Assembly (NCBI RefSeq): GCF_020080045.1
Contig: NZ_CP083451.1
Location: 4,327,001 to 4,391,000, forward strand
Length of the DNA: 64,000 nt
DNA from: Comamonas odontotermitis
Lineage (GTDB): Bacteria; Pseudomonadota; Gammaproteobacteria; Burkholderiales; Burkholderiaceae_C
Reading direction: 5' to 3'
The position numbers and the translations under genes were made by a program. How positions within the stretch are numbered: the first letter of the stretch is position 1; the number at the start of each line of letters is the position of its first letter. A model generated the notes under the pieces. That model saw nothing but the letters and a program-made list of their open reading frames with translations. It searched no databases and was not told the DNA's origin. This document shows positions 16,806-25,231 of the stretch, one piece after another.

Positions 16806-17945
16806 TCAGACGGTGGCAGTTCGTCTCTGCGCTACCTGGCGCGTTGCAACCGGGTGCGCAGAAGGCGCACCGCGCCCTACACGGTCACGCAGGTGCAAAG
16901 CCCAGCGCTCCACGGTGTAGAACGATAGCGCTGCAAATGCGGCAGACAGCGGCAAGCCCAGTGCCACCACCCAGGCCCAATCCATATGCGCGCGCAACAA
17001 CCGCACTACAGGGTAGTGCCACAGATAGATGCCATATGACATCTTGCCCAACCACACCAGCAAAGGCAGGCTCAGCATGTCATATAACGCGCCTTTGTGC
17101 TTGCTCACCGCAATGACGATTGCAACTGCAGTCAGCTCAGCCAACGCAAAACCCCATAGCAGTGCACCCGCATCATCCCAGGCATAGCCGATGATGATGA
17201 AAGGGAACACCGGCAGCAGCCACAGCAGGTACTTCTGGCGTGCGTGCAGCGCATCCATCCATTCGGGGCGGTGCACCGAGACCACAGCCAGCAGACTGCC
17301 CAGCAGCATGCCTGTGGCACGGGTATCGAAACGGAAGAAGATTTCGTAGAACTGCTGACCCCTTGCCACCCAATAGGCACGCCAGACAAACATCAGCACC
17401 ACAAGCAAGAACACAGGACGCCACAATTGCTTACGCGCAGTATGCGTCAGCAACAATGCCAGCAAAGGCGGCCAGACCAGGTAGAAATGCTCTTCCACCG
17501 AGAGCGACCACATATGCAGCAGAGTATTGGGACTGTCGAAAAAGGCGATACCGTAGTCCGCCAGATAAAGCGCCGATACCACCACATCCTGGTTGATGTC
17601 TTCCAGATCAGGCCAGATCAGCGGCGCAAATACCCAATATGCGCCAAGGAACAACAACAATGCAGGCGCCAGGCGCAGAAACCGCCGCTTGTAAAAGCGC
17701 CAGTAATCCAACCGACCAGCTTGTTGGAATTCCTTGAGCAACAGCGACGTGATCAAAAAGCCGCTGAGCACAAAAAACAGATCCACGCCAAAGAACGCAC
17801 CATCAAACATGGGCACATGGGCATGGGACAGAAACACCAACACAATCGCCACCGCGCGCAAACCATCCAGCGCAGGGTTGTATTTCAATCGCAAAACAGA
17901 CAAAACAGACACACTCCCTACTTCGTCGGCATGCCAGGAAGCCAT
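16806..17945 (-). CDS. Acyltransferase 3 family membrane protein (OafA-like)
   Basis: A 379-residue polytopic protein of the acyltransferase-3 family. YNPALDGLRAVAIVLVFLSHAH carries the conserved RA and His of helix one. GVDLFFVLSGFLIT, RRFLRLAPALL and HMWSLSVEEHFYLVWP are the canonical motifs, and about ten helices follow. The family O-acetylates surface sugars. The nearest polysaccharide locus is 20 kb away, so the acceptor is unknown. The start is uncertain; a GTG at 17912 is an alternative. Confidence 0.85.
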   Translation of the reverse strand: MASWHADEVGSVSVLSVLRLKYNPALDGLRAVAIVLVFLSHAHVPMFDGAFFGVDLFFVLSGFLITSLLLKEFQQAGRLDYWRFYKRRFLRLAPALLLFLGAYWVFAPLIWPDLEDINQDVVVSALYLADYGIAFFDSPNTLLHMWSLSVEEHFYLVWPPLLALLLTHTARKQLWRPVFLLVVLMFVWRAYWVARGQQFYEIFFRFDTRATGMLLGSLLAVVSVHRPEWMDALHARQKYLLWLLPVFPFIIIGYAWDDAGALLWGFALAELTAVAIVIAVSKHKGALYDMLSLPLLVWLGKMSYGIYLWHYPVVRLLRAHMDWAWVVALGLPLSAAFAALSFYTVERWALHLRDRVGRGAPSAHPVATRQVAQRRTATV

Positions 17946-18380
17946 GCCGCACGCCCAGACCCAAATAACCTATGTCTGCCGCTGCAAAGCCTGCAGAAGA
18001 ATTTGTCTGGGGTTTACAAACCTATGTTGCTTAACGCGCAACGGCGCCGAAAAGCTGACTGATGAGTGAACCGGCCAGTAGGGCCGTCACAATGGCCAAC
18101 AACTGCAGGGAGCAGATGCGGCCGTTGCCCCGAGATGCCAACACGTGGGGGGCGAGGTCAATAAGAACCGAGCCTAATGCAATAGTTCCAGCAAGGCTGC
18201 GCTATTTTGTTACGGTGGAAGATTCCATGCTGGCACTCGCCTATTGCCAAGTTGACATACCGCCGTCATGTCTTTGCATGGGTACCAAGCTGCTACCCGT
18301 GCGACAGCGCTTCCGTGCTTTCCCCCATGCGGCACACCGCCGCTTTGCGTAGGCTCTGCACAGCTTCTTCTCAACCTGCC
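17946..18380. other. Intergenic region with a possible broken small membrane ORF
   Basis: 435 bp between the acyltransferase and the acetoacetyl-CoA synthetase. The promoter of the latter must lie here. On the minus strand, 18031-18228 reads as a 66-codon hydrophobic frame interrupted by one TAG (separate entry). Open frames on the plus strand show no recognisable family. Confidence 0.4.
18031..18228 (-). pseudogene. Possible amber-interrupted small membrane protein gene
   Basis: From an ATG at 18228 the frame reads MESSTVTK, TAG, then RSLAGTIALGSVLIDLAPHV, continuing through a charged loop and a second hydrophobic helix (QLLAIVTALLAGSLISQLF) to TAA at 18031. Two clean helices in a G+C-rich, otherwise open frame suggest a real but broken gene, or the C-terminal relic of a larger transporter. 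I do not recognise the family, and chance is possible. Confidence 0.3.
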
Positions 18381-20417
18381 ATGACTGCCTCAACCCACGC
18401 CTTAGACCACGCTTTAACGCCCCAGATTCGCCTGTACCAGGACTGGCTCGTCCAGCAACATGGCCTGCGCTTCAACAGCTACGAAGACCTGCACCGCTGG
18501 TCTGTTTCACATCTGGCTGATTTCTGGCGCAGCATCTGGGATTACTACCAGTTGCAATCGCCAGTAGCCCCCACCAAAGACCTGCAGGTATTGAGCGGCG
18601 ATGCAATGCCCGACACCCAATGGTTCAGCGGCGTGCAGGTGAGCCTGCCGCGCCAGTTGCTGCGGCATGTAAAGGCGGCCGATGCTGCAGGCATGCCGGC
18701 CATCGTGAGCGACAACGAGCGTGGAGAAGTGCGTGAAATGTCTTGGCCCGAATTGCAGCGCCAGGTGGCTTCGGTCGCCATCGCGCTGCGCAAGCTGGGT
18801 GTTGTGCGTGGCGACCGCGTGGCAGCTTACATGCCCAATATTCCCGAAACAGTGGTCGCCATGCTGGCATGCACCAGCATTGGGGCCATATGGAGCCTGT
18901 GCGCACCCGACATGGGTGTCGCTGCGGTAGTCGATCGCTTCAAGCAGATCGAGCCCAAGGTGCTCATTGCCGTGGACGGCGTGTACTACGGCGGCAAGCC
19001 ACTCGATCGCAGCGCCGTCGTGCAATCGCTGCTGGCAGAGCTACCATCGGTGCAGCAGCGCATCGTCATATCCACGCCCTATACAACTGCACCTGTTCCT
19101 GACAGCCACGACTGGCAATGGGCCACTGCGCAAGATGCGCAGGCCATCGCCGCTTTCGAGCCTGAATGGCTACCCTTTGACCATCCGATCTGGATCGTCT
19201 ATTCCAGCGGCACCACAGGCCTGCCCAAGCCCATTGTCCATGGCACCGGCGGTATTCTGCTCGCGCTGCATGTGGCGGGGCTGCACAACGACCTGGGCGC
19301 CAGCTATGGCGACAACAACCGCAACGAACGCTTTCACTGGTACAGCTCCACGGGCTGGGTGATGTGGAACATACAGGCAAGCGGCCTGTTGTTTGGCACC
19401 ACCATCACCATTTTTGATGGTCACCCGGCTGGCAGCAGCAGCCAGCCCGACTGGGGCGTGCTGTGGCGTTTTGCCGCCAAACACCATACGACCATCTTCG
19501 GCGCAGGCGCCGCCTACTACAGCAACTGCATGAAGGCAGGCCTGGATATTGCGGCCATTCCTGGACTGCAGCAGGTTCGCACCCTGGGCAGCACCGGCTC
19601 GCCGCTGGCGCCGGAAGTGCAGCGCTGGGGCAGTGCACAGCTGCAGGCGGCCGGAGCTGGCGAAGTGTTCTGGTGCAACATCTCTGGCGGCACCGATTTT
19701 TGCGGCGCCTTCATCGGCGGCAACCGCGAGTTGCCGCAGGCACCGGGCCGCATGCAATGCCGCTGGCTCGGCCATGCCGTCGAGGCCTGGAACGAACAGG
19801 GCCAACCGGTGCTGGACGAGGTGGGTGAGCTGGTCTGCGTCCAGCCCATTCCTTCGATGCCACTGTACTTCTGGAACGACCCCGGCAAGCGGCGCTATCT
19901 GGACAGCTATTTCGACCACTGGCCCGGCATCTGGCGCCACGGAGACTGGATACAGGTGGACAGCGATGGCAGCTGCATCATCTATGGCCGCAGCGATGCC
20001 ACCATCAACCGCCAGGGCTTGCGCATGGGCACCAGCGAAATCTACAACGCGGTCGAAGCGCTACCGCAAGTGCAGGACTCGATGGTGGTGGATCTGGAAT
20101 ACCTGGGCAAGGACAGCTATATGCCGCTGTTTGTCGTGCTGCGCGAGGGCATCGTACTGGATGACACCGTCAAGGCCAGCATCAGCCAGGCCATCCGCAC
20201 CGCCCTTTCGCCCCGCTTTGTGCCCGATGCCATCTTGCAAGTGGCAGAAATCCCACGCACCTTGACTGGTAAGAAACTGGAACTGCCCATCAAGAAATTG
20301 ATGCTGGGCCAACCAGCAGGCAAAGTACTGAATCCGGAAACCATGGCCAATCCCGGATGCCTGGCGTGGTACGAAGCATTTGCACAACGCCACCTTGCCA
20401 CTCTGGCAAACGCATAA
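18381..20417 (+). CDS. aacS: Acetoacetyl-CoA synthetase
   Basis: A 678-residue ANL-superfamily ligase with the organisation of acetoacetate-CoA ligases. The N-terminal block is FWRSIWDYYQLQSP. The AMP-binding P-loop is IVYSSGTTGLPKPIVHG, followed by the family segment WYSSTGWVMWN. ISGGTDFCGAFIGGN and GRSDATINRQGLRMGTSEIY mark the adenylation/hinge region, and a C-terminal catalytic Lys lies in TLTGKKLELPIKK. It activates acetoacetate to acetoacetyl-CoA using ATP in ketone-body or polyhydroxyalkanoate metabolism. The ATG at 18381 matches the usual length; the frame upstream is non-homologous. Confidence 0.92.
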   Translation: MTASTHALDHALTPQIRLYQDWLVQQHGLRFNSYEDLHRWSVSHLADFWRSIWDYYQLQSPVAPTKDLQVLSGDAMPDTQWFSGVQVSLPRQLLRHVKAADAAGMPAIVSDNERGEVREMSWPELQRQVASVAIALRKLGVVRGDRVAAYMPNIPETVVAMLACTSIGAIWSLCAPDMGVAAVVDRFKQIEPKVLIAVDGVYYGGKPLDRSAVVQSLLAELPSVQQRIVISTPYTTAPVPDSHDWQWATAQDAQAIAAFEPEWLPFDHPIWIVYSSGTTGLPKPIVHGTGGILLALHVAGLHNDLGASYGDNNRNERFHWYSSTGWVMWNIQASGLLFGTTITIFDGHPAGSSSQPDWGVLWRFAAKHHTTIFGAGAAYYSNCMKAGLDIAAIPGLQQVRTLGSTGSPLAPEVQRWGSAQLQAAGAGEVFWCNISGGTDFCGAFIGGNRELPQAPGRMQCRWLGHAVEAWNEQGQPVLDEVGELVCVQPIPSMPLYFWNDPGKRRYLDSYFDHWPGIWRHGDWIQVDSDGSCIIYGRSDATINRQGLRMGTSEIYNAVEALPQVQDSMVVDLEYLGKDSYMPLFVVLREGIVLDDTVKASISQAIRTALSPRFVPDAILQVAEIPRTLTGKKLELPIKKLMLGQPAGKVLNPETMANPGCLAWYEAFAQRHLATLANA

Positions 20418-20501
20418 CACCTTCTGCAAATCAGGGCATTACAGAGGTGCGGATTTCGCTGACACACGCCTCGCGCATGTATCGGCGACAATCCCGCTCC
20501 T

Positions 20502-21737
20502 ATGTCTGAAACTTCCGGCTCGTCCTCCTCCGCCATCTCGCTTCGCCTGGTCTTCATTCTGGGTCTGCTCTCAGCCATCGGGCCCTTTGCCATCGATATG
20601 TATTTGCCCGCGCTGCCACAGATTGGCGCGAGCCTGAATGCCCCTGTTGGCGCCGTACAAGCCAGCCTCACCGCCTTCTTTCTGGCACTGGGCGTAGGCC
20701 AGCCTCTGTTTGGCACCCTGGCCGACATGTGGGGGCGCAAGAGGCCGCTGTACCTGGGTTTGTCGATCTTCGTGCTGGCAAGCGTGGGTTGCGCACTGGC
20801 ACAGGACATCCACACCTTGGTGGTGCTGCGCTTCGTGCAGGGCATGGGCGCTGCAGCGGGCATGGCGATTCCGCGTGCCGTAGTGCGCGACCTGCATACG
20901 GGGCATGAAGCGGCACGCATGATGTCGCTTCTGATGCTGGTGTTCAGCGTGTCCCCCATCCTCGCTCCGCTGGCGGGCAGCGGTGTCATCGCCGTGGGTG
21001 GCTGGCGCATGGTGTTCTGGGTCGTGGGGGTAGCGGCCATTCTGGGCCTGGCTGCCATGGTGCGTGGCCTGCCTGAGACGCGCCCCGCCGATGCCCGACT
21101 GGACAGCAGCCTTGGCGGTGTATTGCAGGCCTACGGTTTCTTGCTGCGCGACTGGCACTACCTGGGTCTGGTATTCATCGGCTCCTGTGCAATGGCAGGC
21201 TTTTTTGTCTATCTGGCAGGTTCGCCGTTTGTGCTGATCAACCACTACGGGCTCTCCACCACGCAATACAGCATGGCATTTGCGCTCAATGCGATTGCCT
21301 TCATTGGCGCCGCTCAGTTCACCGGCGCATTGGGTAAACGGTTCGGGCTGGTGCCCGTGGTCAAGGTGGCCGCCAGTGCATGCGGTGTGGTGATGACCAG
21401 CCTGCTGGCCTATTACCTGCTGGGCGGCGATCAACTGATCGTACTGATCGTGCTGTACTTCATCTCCAGTGCCTTGATGGGCCTGGTGATTCCAACCACA
21501 TCGGTGCTGGCGCTGGAAGAGCACGGCGAGATCGCAGGCACCGCATCAGCCCTGCTGGGCACCTTGCAGATGCTGACGGGGGCTGTTGCGATGCAGGTGG
21601 TCGGCGTGTTCTCCAATGGCAAGCCACTGCCCATGGTGGTGGGCATGGCCACCGGCGCACTGTGCGGCGTGCTGCTCACATGGATCACCCTGGGCGGCCA
21701 GAAGAGTGCAGCGCGCTACGCCGACAGCCTGCAATAA
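20502..21737 (+). CDS. Bcr/CflA family multidrug efflux MFS transporter
   Basis: A 411-residue, 12-helix major facilitator protein. The Bcr/CflA signature IGPFAIDMYLPALPQIGASL is in helix one, the MFS motif A variant GTLADMWGRKRPLY lies between helices two and three, and RFVQGMGAAAGMAIPRAVVRDL is in helix four. It likely exports drugs by proton antiport. Its TAA stop (21735-21737) is immediately followed by the IS3 element, which separates the gene from the terminator at 23086-23116. Confidence 0.9.
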   Translation: MSETSGSSSSAISLRLVFILGLLSAIGPFAIDMYLPALPQIGASLNAPVGAVQASLTAFFLALGVGQPLFGTLADMWGRKRPLYLGLSIFVLASVGCALAQDIHTLVVLRFVQGMGAAAGMAIPRAVVRDLHTGHEAARMMSLLMLVFSVSPILAPLAGSGVIAVGGWRMVFWVVGVAAILGLAAMVRGLPETRPADARLDSSLGGVLQAYGFLLRDWHYLGLVFIGSCAMAGFFVYLAGSPFVLINHYGLSTTQYSMAFALNAIAFIGAAQFTGALGKRFGLVPVVKVAASACGVVMTSLLAYYLLGGDQLIVLIVLYFISSALMGLVIPTTSVLALEEHGEIAGTASALLGTLQMLTGAVAMQVVGVFSNGKPLPMVVGMATGALCGVLLTWITLGGQKSAARYADSLQ

Positions 21738-21738
21738 G

Positions 21739-21766
21739 TGACTCGTCCTGTCATAGGTTGACACCT
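21739..21766. repeat. IS3 terminal inverted repeat (distal to orfA)
   Basis: TGACTCGTCCTGTCATAGGT and the following TGACACCT form one end of the element. They pair with the repeat at 23051-23078, with five mismatches. AAG flanks it outside. Confidence 0.85.
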
Positions 21767-22601
21767 ATTCGCGACTAATCTCCAGCCCAAGCTGGTTGGC
21801 GAGAGACGCCCGATGTACTGCATCGGGCGTTTTGTATTTTAGGGACAGGTGCGGCCGGCGCTCGTTGTACAGCCGTACCGATTCGCCCACCATGGTGCGG
21901 GCCTGCGAGAGATCGGCAGGTCGTTGCAACAAGTATTCCATCTTGAGGATTCCATTGACCCGCTCAGCCAGAGCGTTTTGGTAGCAATCGTAGCCATCGG
22001 TCATGGAGCAGGTGATGCGGTGGCGTGCATGGATGCGCTGGTATTGAGCCGAGCAGTACTGAACACCTCTATCAGAGTGGTGTACGAGCGGCTGATCTGT
22101 TCGCCGCTGACGCAGTGCCATCTTCAACGCTTGGCTGACCTGCTTGGTCTCCAGACTATCGTGCACGTGCCAGCCCACGATCTTGCGCGAGTAGGCATCG
22201 GTCACCAGGCTCAGATAGGCAGTCTTCTCCTTGGTGGGTAGATACGTGATGTCAGCGACCCATAGCTGCTCACAACCACTTGCCACTGTTTTGGTCGGGC
22301 CCTCCTTGAGTAGATTGGGGTGCCTGCGGTAGTGATGATGGCTATTGGTGGTCTTGTGGTACGCATGCCGTGGCAGCACCAGCATGCGTGCTTGGCGCAG
22401 GACAACGAACAGTGCATCGCGCCCGATCTGGATTCCCGCCTGTTCAAGCGGCGGCTTGAGCAAGTGCAGCAGTTTGCGCGTGCCAATGCGTGGCTGATGG
22501 CGCCTCTCTTCACTGGCCAACTCCACCACCGCCTTGTCCCGCTCGCTGCGTGCACGCTGGCAGACCAGGCGCTTGTAGTGCGCTTGGCGGCTGATTCCCA
22601 T
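21765..22601 (-). CDS. IS3 family transposase OrfB (catalytic part)
   Basis: 278 residues from the internal ATG. An N-terminal HTH_21-like segment (RRHQPRIGTRKLLHLL) is followed by the rve integrase core. Catalytic candidates are Asp in LWVADITYLPT, Asp in PLVHHSDRGVQYCS and Glu in NALAERVNGILKMEY. The frame is open upstream of this ATG to the slippery site at 22667-22673 and reads VKGLSVTRACRYMGISRQA, so the physiological product is most likely an OrfA-OrfB fusion. Confidence 0.9.
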   Translation of the reverse strand: MGISRQAHYKRLVCQRARSERDKAVVELASEERRHQPRIGTRKLLHLLKPPLEQAGIQIGRDALFVVLRQARMLVLPRHAYHKTTNSHHHYRRHPNLLKEGPTKTVASGCEQLWVADITYLPTKEKTAYLSLVTDAYSRKIVGWHVHDSLETKQVSQALKMALRQRRTDQPLVHHSDRGVQYCSAQYQRIHARHRITCSMTDGYDCYQNALAERVNGILKMEYLLQRPADLSQARTMVGESVRLYNERRPHLSLKYKTPDAVHRASLANQLGLEISRE

Positions 22602-22624
22602 GTAGCGGCAAGCCCTCGTGACGC

Positions 22625-23023
22625 TTAACCCTTTGACGAGCTTTTGCGTGAGGACTTGCCCGCAGGCTTTTTTGTGACTTGGACTCCGTAGTCGCGCTTG
22701 AGCACGTTCACTACCGCTTCAAAGAAGGCCGCTTTCTCGCGGGCTTCTTTCAGTTGCACTTCCAGCTCCTTGATGCGCTGCTCTGGAGTCAGCAGCTTGG
22801 GCGATTCAGGCATCTTCTGTAATCCTTTGCCCCTTGATGATGCAGCTTTCCAGTCCTGCCGTCCGTGCTTGCGAAGCCACACCAGTACAGTTGAGGCGCC
22901 CTGGATTCCGTACCGCTCATGGGCCTGCCGGTAGGTCAGCTCACCTCTTTCTACTTGATCGACTACTGCGAGTTTAAAAGCCAGCGTGTAGTCCCGTTGC
23001 GTTCTCTTAACCCACTGTTCCAT
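22625..23023 (-). CDS. IS3 family transposase OrfA
   Basis: 132 residues. A helix-turn-helix of the transposase-8 type (FKLAVVDQVERGELTYRQAH, then YGIQGASTVLVWLRKHG) is followed by a leucine-zipper-like coiled coil (RIKELEVQLKEAREKAAFFE). It binds the terminal repeats and regulates transposition. Its last 17 codons follow the A AAA AAG heptamer where ribosomes can slip into orfB. Confidence 0.9.
   Translation of the reverse strand: MEQWVKRTQRDYTLAFKLAVVDQVERGELTYRQAHERYGIQGASTVLVWLRKHGRQDWKAASSRGKGLQKMPESPKLLTPEQRIKELEVQLKEAREKAAFFEAVVNVLKRDYGVQVTKKPAGKSSRKSSSKG
22667..22673 (-). other. Programmed -1 frameshift slippery heptamer
   Basis: The minus strand reads A AAA AAG in the orfA frame (ACA AAA AAG CCT). 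After a -1 slip, translation continues GCC TGC GGG CAA into orfB without a stop. This is the classical IS3-family arrangement. Confidence 0.85.
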
Positions 23024-23050
23024 TTGACTTTCCTTTCTGTTCTTCAGAAA

Positions 23051-23078
23051 GGTGTCAACCCAATTCAGGACGGGTCAA
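23051..23078. repeat. IS3 terminal inverted repeat (orfA-proximal)
   Basis: Read on the minus strand it begins TGACCCGTCCTGAATTGGGT and continues TGACACCT. It is the partner of 21739-21766 and is flanked outside by AAG. Confidence 0.85.
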
Positions 23079-23085
23079 AGCCTCA

Positions 23086-23116
23086 AAAAAAGGGCGCTGG
23101 TGGCGCCCATTTTTTA
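23086..23116. terminator. Bidirectional intrinsic terminator
   Basis: GGGCGC (23093-23098) and GCGCCC (23104-23109) enclose TGGTG, with seven A before and six T after. It serves the M20 gene on the minus strand. By position it was probably also the terminator of the MFS gene before the IS3 element was inserted between them. Confidence 0.85.
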
Positions 23117-23151
23117 TCGGATTGAGCTCCTGCAAGACAGGAGCGACAGCC

Positions 23152-24297
23152 TCAATCCAAGTGTGTGAGCAGATGGTGCCAGAAACGGGCACGCATCTCC
23201 AGTGTCGAAACCAGAATGTATTCGGTCACGGTGTGTGCACCATCGCCATCGGCACCCAGCCCATCCAGCGATGGCACGCCCATGGCCGAGGTGAAATTGG
23301 CATCGCTGCCGCCGCCCGTGGGCGGCGCTTCTTCCAGTGCAAAGCCTGCTTCCTTGGCCGACTGCTGCACACGCGCCAGCAGTGCTTCGGCCTTGGCATC
23401 CTTCACCATCGGCGGGCGGTTCACTTCCACATCGATGTCCAGCGACACCCCTTCACCCACCGGACGCAGCGCACGCATCTTGCCAACCAGTTCGTCTGCG
23501 GCCTGCAGATCGGGCAAGCGGAAATCGACAATGCACTTGCAGTAGGCAGGCACGGTGTTGGTGGCCGTGCCGCCTTCCACCTTGCCCACGCTCACGGTAA
23601 CACCGCGTTGGTAATCGGTCATGGCTTCCAGCGCCAGAATCTGGTGCGCCATTTCACGGATGGCGCTTCGGCCCTTTTCATGCGCGACCCCGGCGTGCGA
23701 CGCCAGGCCCTTGACGCCCAGGCGCAGCATGCCGGTTCCCTTGCGTGCAGTCACGCAACGGCCACCGTTGGCGCGGGCAGGTTCCGCCACCAGGCAATAT
23801 TTGGCGTTGCTGGCAAAGGCCTCGATGTGCTTGCGCGATGCGTGGCTGCCGGTTTCCTCATCGGGAACGATCAGCAAATCGACCGGCAGCGGCGTGCTGC
23901 CGGGCGCAGCGGCAGCGCTCAGTGCCGTCAGCGCCAGGTAGATGCCAGCCTTCATGTCATAACCGCCTGGCCCATACAGTCGGTCGCCTTCGATGCGGAT
24001 CGGGTTGTCCGCCAGCATACCGATGGGATGCACCGTATCCGAGTGGCCCAGAATCAACAACCCCTGACGCGTATCACCTTCTGCACGATTGGTGATGTGC
24101 AGCAAAGGCAGCGCCGGCCCCGTGCCATGCTTGCCCTGCGCATAGGTTTCAGTCACCGTGGCACGCAGACCCGCAGCAGCGGCTTGTGCCCGCATCATCT
24201 CCACCATGCGCGCCAGTGCAGCCGGGTCGCTGGATGGAGACTCGCAGCGCATCCAGTCCGAGATGCCATCGACCAATTGTTGGGTAGTTGCTTGCAT
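23152..24297 (-). CDS. M20 family metallopeptidase (glutamate carboxypeptidase-like)
   Basis: A 381-residue M20 peptidase. The metal/catalytic motifs are LGHSDTVHP, GPGGYDMKAG, VPDEETGS (catalytic Glu and metal Glu), GLASHAGVAHEKGRSA in the dimerisation domain, and a C-terminal TEYI region for the last ligand. It resembles carboxypeptidase G2-type enzymes, which remove C-terminal glutamate. No signal peptide is visible, so it is likely cytoplasmic. It is the last gene of the peptide-uptake operon, 30 bp after the alpha/beta hydrolase, and is followed by a terminator. Hydrolysis of imported peptides is inferred. Confidence 0.87.
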   Translation of the reverse strand: MQATTQQLVDGISDWMRCESPSSDPAALARMVEMMRAQAAAAGLRATVTETYAQGKHGTGPALPLLHITNRAEGDTRQGLLILGHSDTVHPIGMLADNPIRIEGDRLYGPGGYDMKAGIYLALTALSAAAAPGSTPLPVDLLIVPDEETGSHASRKHIEAFASNAKYCLVAEPARANGGRCVTARKGTGMLRLGVKGLASHAGVAHEKGRSAIREMAHQILALEAMTDYQRGVTVSVGKVEGGTATNTVPAYCKCIVDFRLPDLQAADELVGKMRALRPVGEGVSLDIDVEVNRPPMVKDAKAEALLARVQQSAKEAGFALEEAPPTGGGSDANFTSAMGVPSLDGLGADGDGAHTVTEYILVSTLEMRARFWHHLLTHLD

Positions 24298-24327
24298 AGT
24301 AGATGTCCTTGGTGTTGTGGTGTGTTA

Positions 24328-25212
24328 TCAGGCGGTGGTGCGGCCTGCCCATTGCGCGAGCCATGCAGCGTCGGGCATGCGGCCCTCGAACCACCAGTGT
24401 GCGCAGACATGGCTCATGGCCTCTCCGTCGTGGCCGATGCCAGCGACTTCGTGCAGTTGCCATGCCAGTGGCATGCCCAGTTGCGCGGCCGCAGCCTGCC
24501 CTGCCGCAAAGTAATGGCGGGCGCGTGCAAAACGGTGCGGCCCCTGGCGCAGCGCTGCAGGCTCGGCGGGAAGATTGGGATCAAGGGTATCGGTATCCTG
24601 GTCACCTGCCAGAATGACCAGCGGCGTAGCCAGCAGGCGTTCCAGCGCGTCGGCCGCCAGCCCGATGCCGGCCAACCCTTCCGGGAAAGTGAGTGTCGCA
24701 TTCGGCAAGGTGTACCAGCCGGGATTGCCCGCCACCACGCCAGCAAATCCATCAGCCCCCAGAGTGCTGACGAGGCGATGCACAAACTGGCCGCCCGCAG
24801 AGTGGCCAAACAGGTAGAGCGGCTGACCGCCCACGATGCCCGCATCGCGCAACTGCTGCGCCAATACGACTACCGCCTGGTACGACCAGTAGGCGCGATC
24901 GCGCAGCTCTGCGTCTTCGGTCCAGACACTGCCGTTGTTGTAGCTCTCCACGCCCGGCCAGTGCTCGTTGCCAAAGGTCGGTGCGATGATCTGCAGACCA
25001 TGGCGATCGGCTGCAGGCATCCAGAAGTCGCGGTAGTCGTCGCCATTGCGCAGCACGCCGTGCTGCACCAGTATGACGGGCGCATCTGCCGCCACACCCG
25101 GCGGGCGATAGCAGTTGAGAACGACAGGCAGGTGCAAGGCGCCGCTGCCTGCCTTCCAGGGCATTGAAAACCGGCCATGTTGCTGGCTGAAATGTTGCAG
25201 GCTGTCCGTCAT
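24328..25212 (-). CDS. Alpha/beta hydrolase
   Basis: A 294-residue alpha/beta hydrolase. The oxyanion region is VILVQHGVLRNGDDYRDFW, the nucleophile elbow is GHSAGGQ, an acid candidate Asp lies in LAGDQDTDT, and the catalytic His lies in VAGIGHDGEAM. It is cytoplasmic as no signal peptide is visible. It sits 19 bp after the last ABC ATPase gene and 30 bp before the M20 peptidase. Its substrate is probably something imported by the transporter, such as an esterified or amidated peptide, but this is inference. Confidence 0.85.
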   Translation of the reverse strand: MTDSLQHFSQQHGRFSMPWKAGSGALHLPVVLNCYRPPGVAADAPVILVQHGVLRNGDDYRDFWMPAADRHGLQIIAPTFGNEHWPGVESYNNGSVWTEDAELRDRAYWSYQAVVVLAQQLRDAGIVGGQPLYLFGHSAGGQFVHRLVSTLGADGFAGVVAGNPGWYTLPNATLTFPEGLAGIGLAADALERLLATPLVILAGDQDTDTLDPNLPAEPAALRQGPHRFARARHYFAAGQAAAAQLGMPLAWQLHEVAGIGHDGEAMSHVCAHWWFEGRMPDAAWLAQWAGRTTA

Positions 25213-25231
25213 CACTGGTTCTCGGTTGTTT

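Larger units (their letters stand above)
21739..23078 (-). mobile_element. Complete IS3-family insertion sequence
   Basis: 1340 bp bounded by imperfect 28-bp inverted repeats (21739-21766 and 23051-23078; 23 of 28 positions match by eye, sharing CGTCCTG and GGTTGACACCT). The 3-bp direct repeat AAG at 21736-21738 and 23079-23081 is the expected target duplication size for this family. It encodes OrfA and OrfB joined by a -1 frameshift signal, and both frames are intact, so the element is probably active or recent. It lies with its right end against the MFS stop codon. Confidence 0.92.

Noticed and set aside
18062..18352. A 96-codon plus-strand frame before the acetoacetyl-CoA synthetase
   Set aside because: No ribosome site, no homology recognised, and composition resembles non-coding promoter DNA.
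23122..25167. A 681-codon plus-strand frame
   Set aside because: It runs antisense over the M20 peptidase and alpha/beta hydrolase and crosses their boundary.
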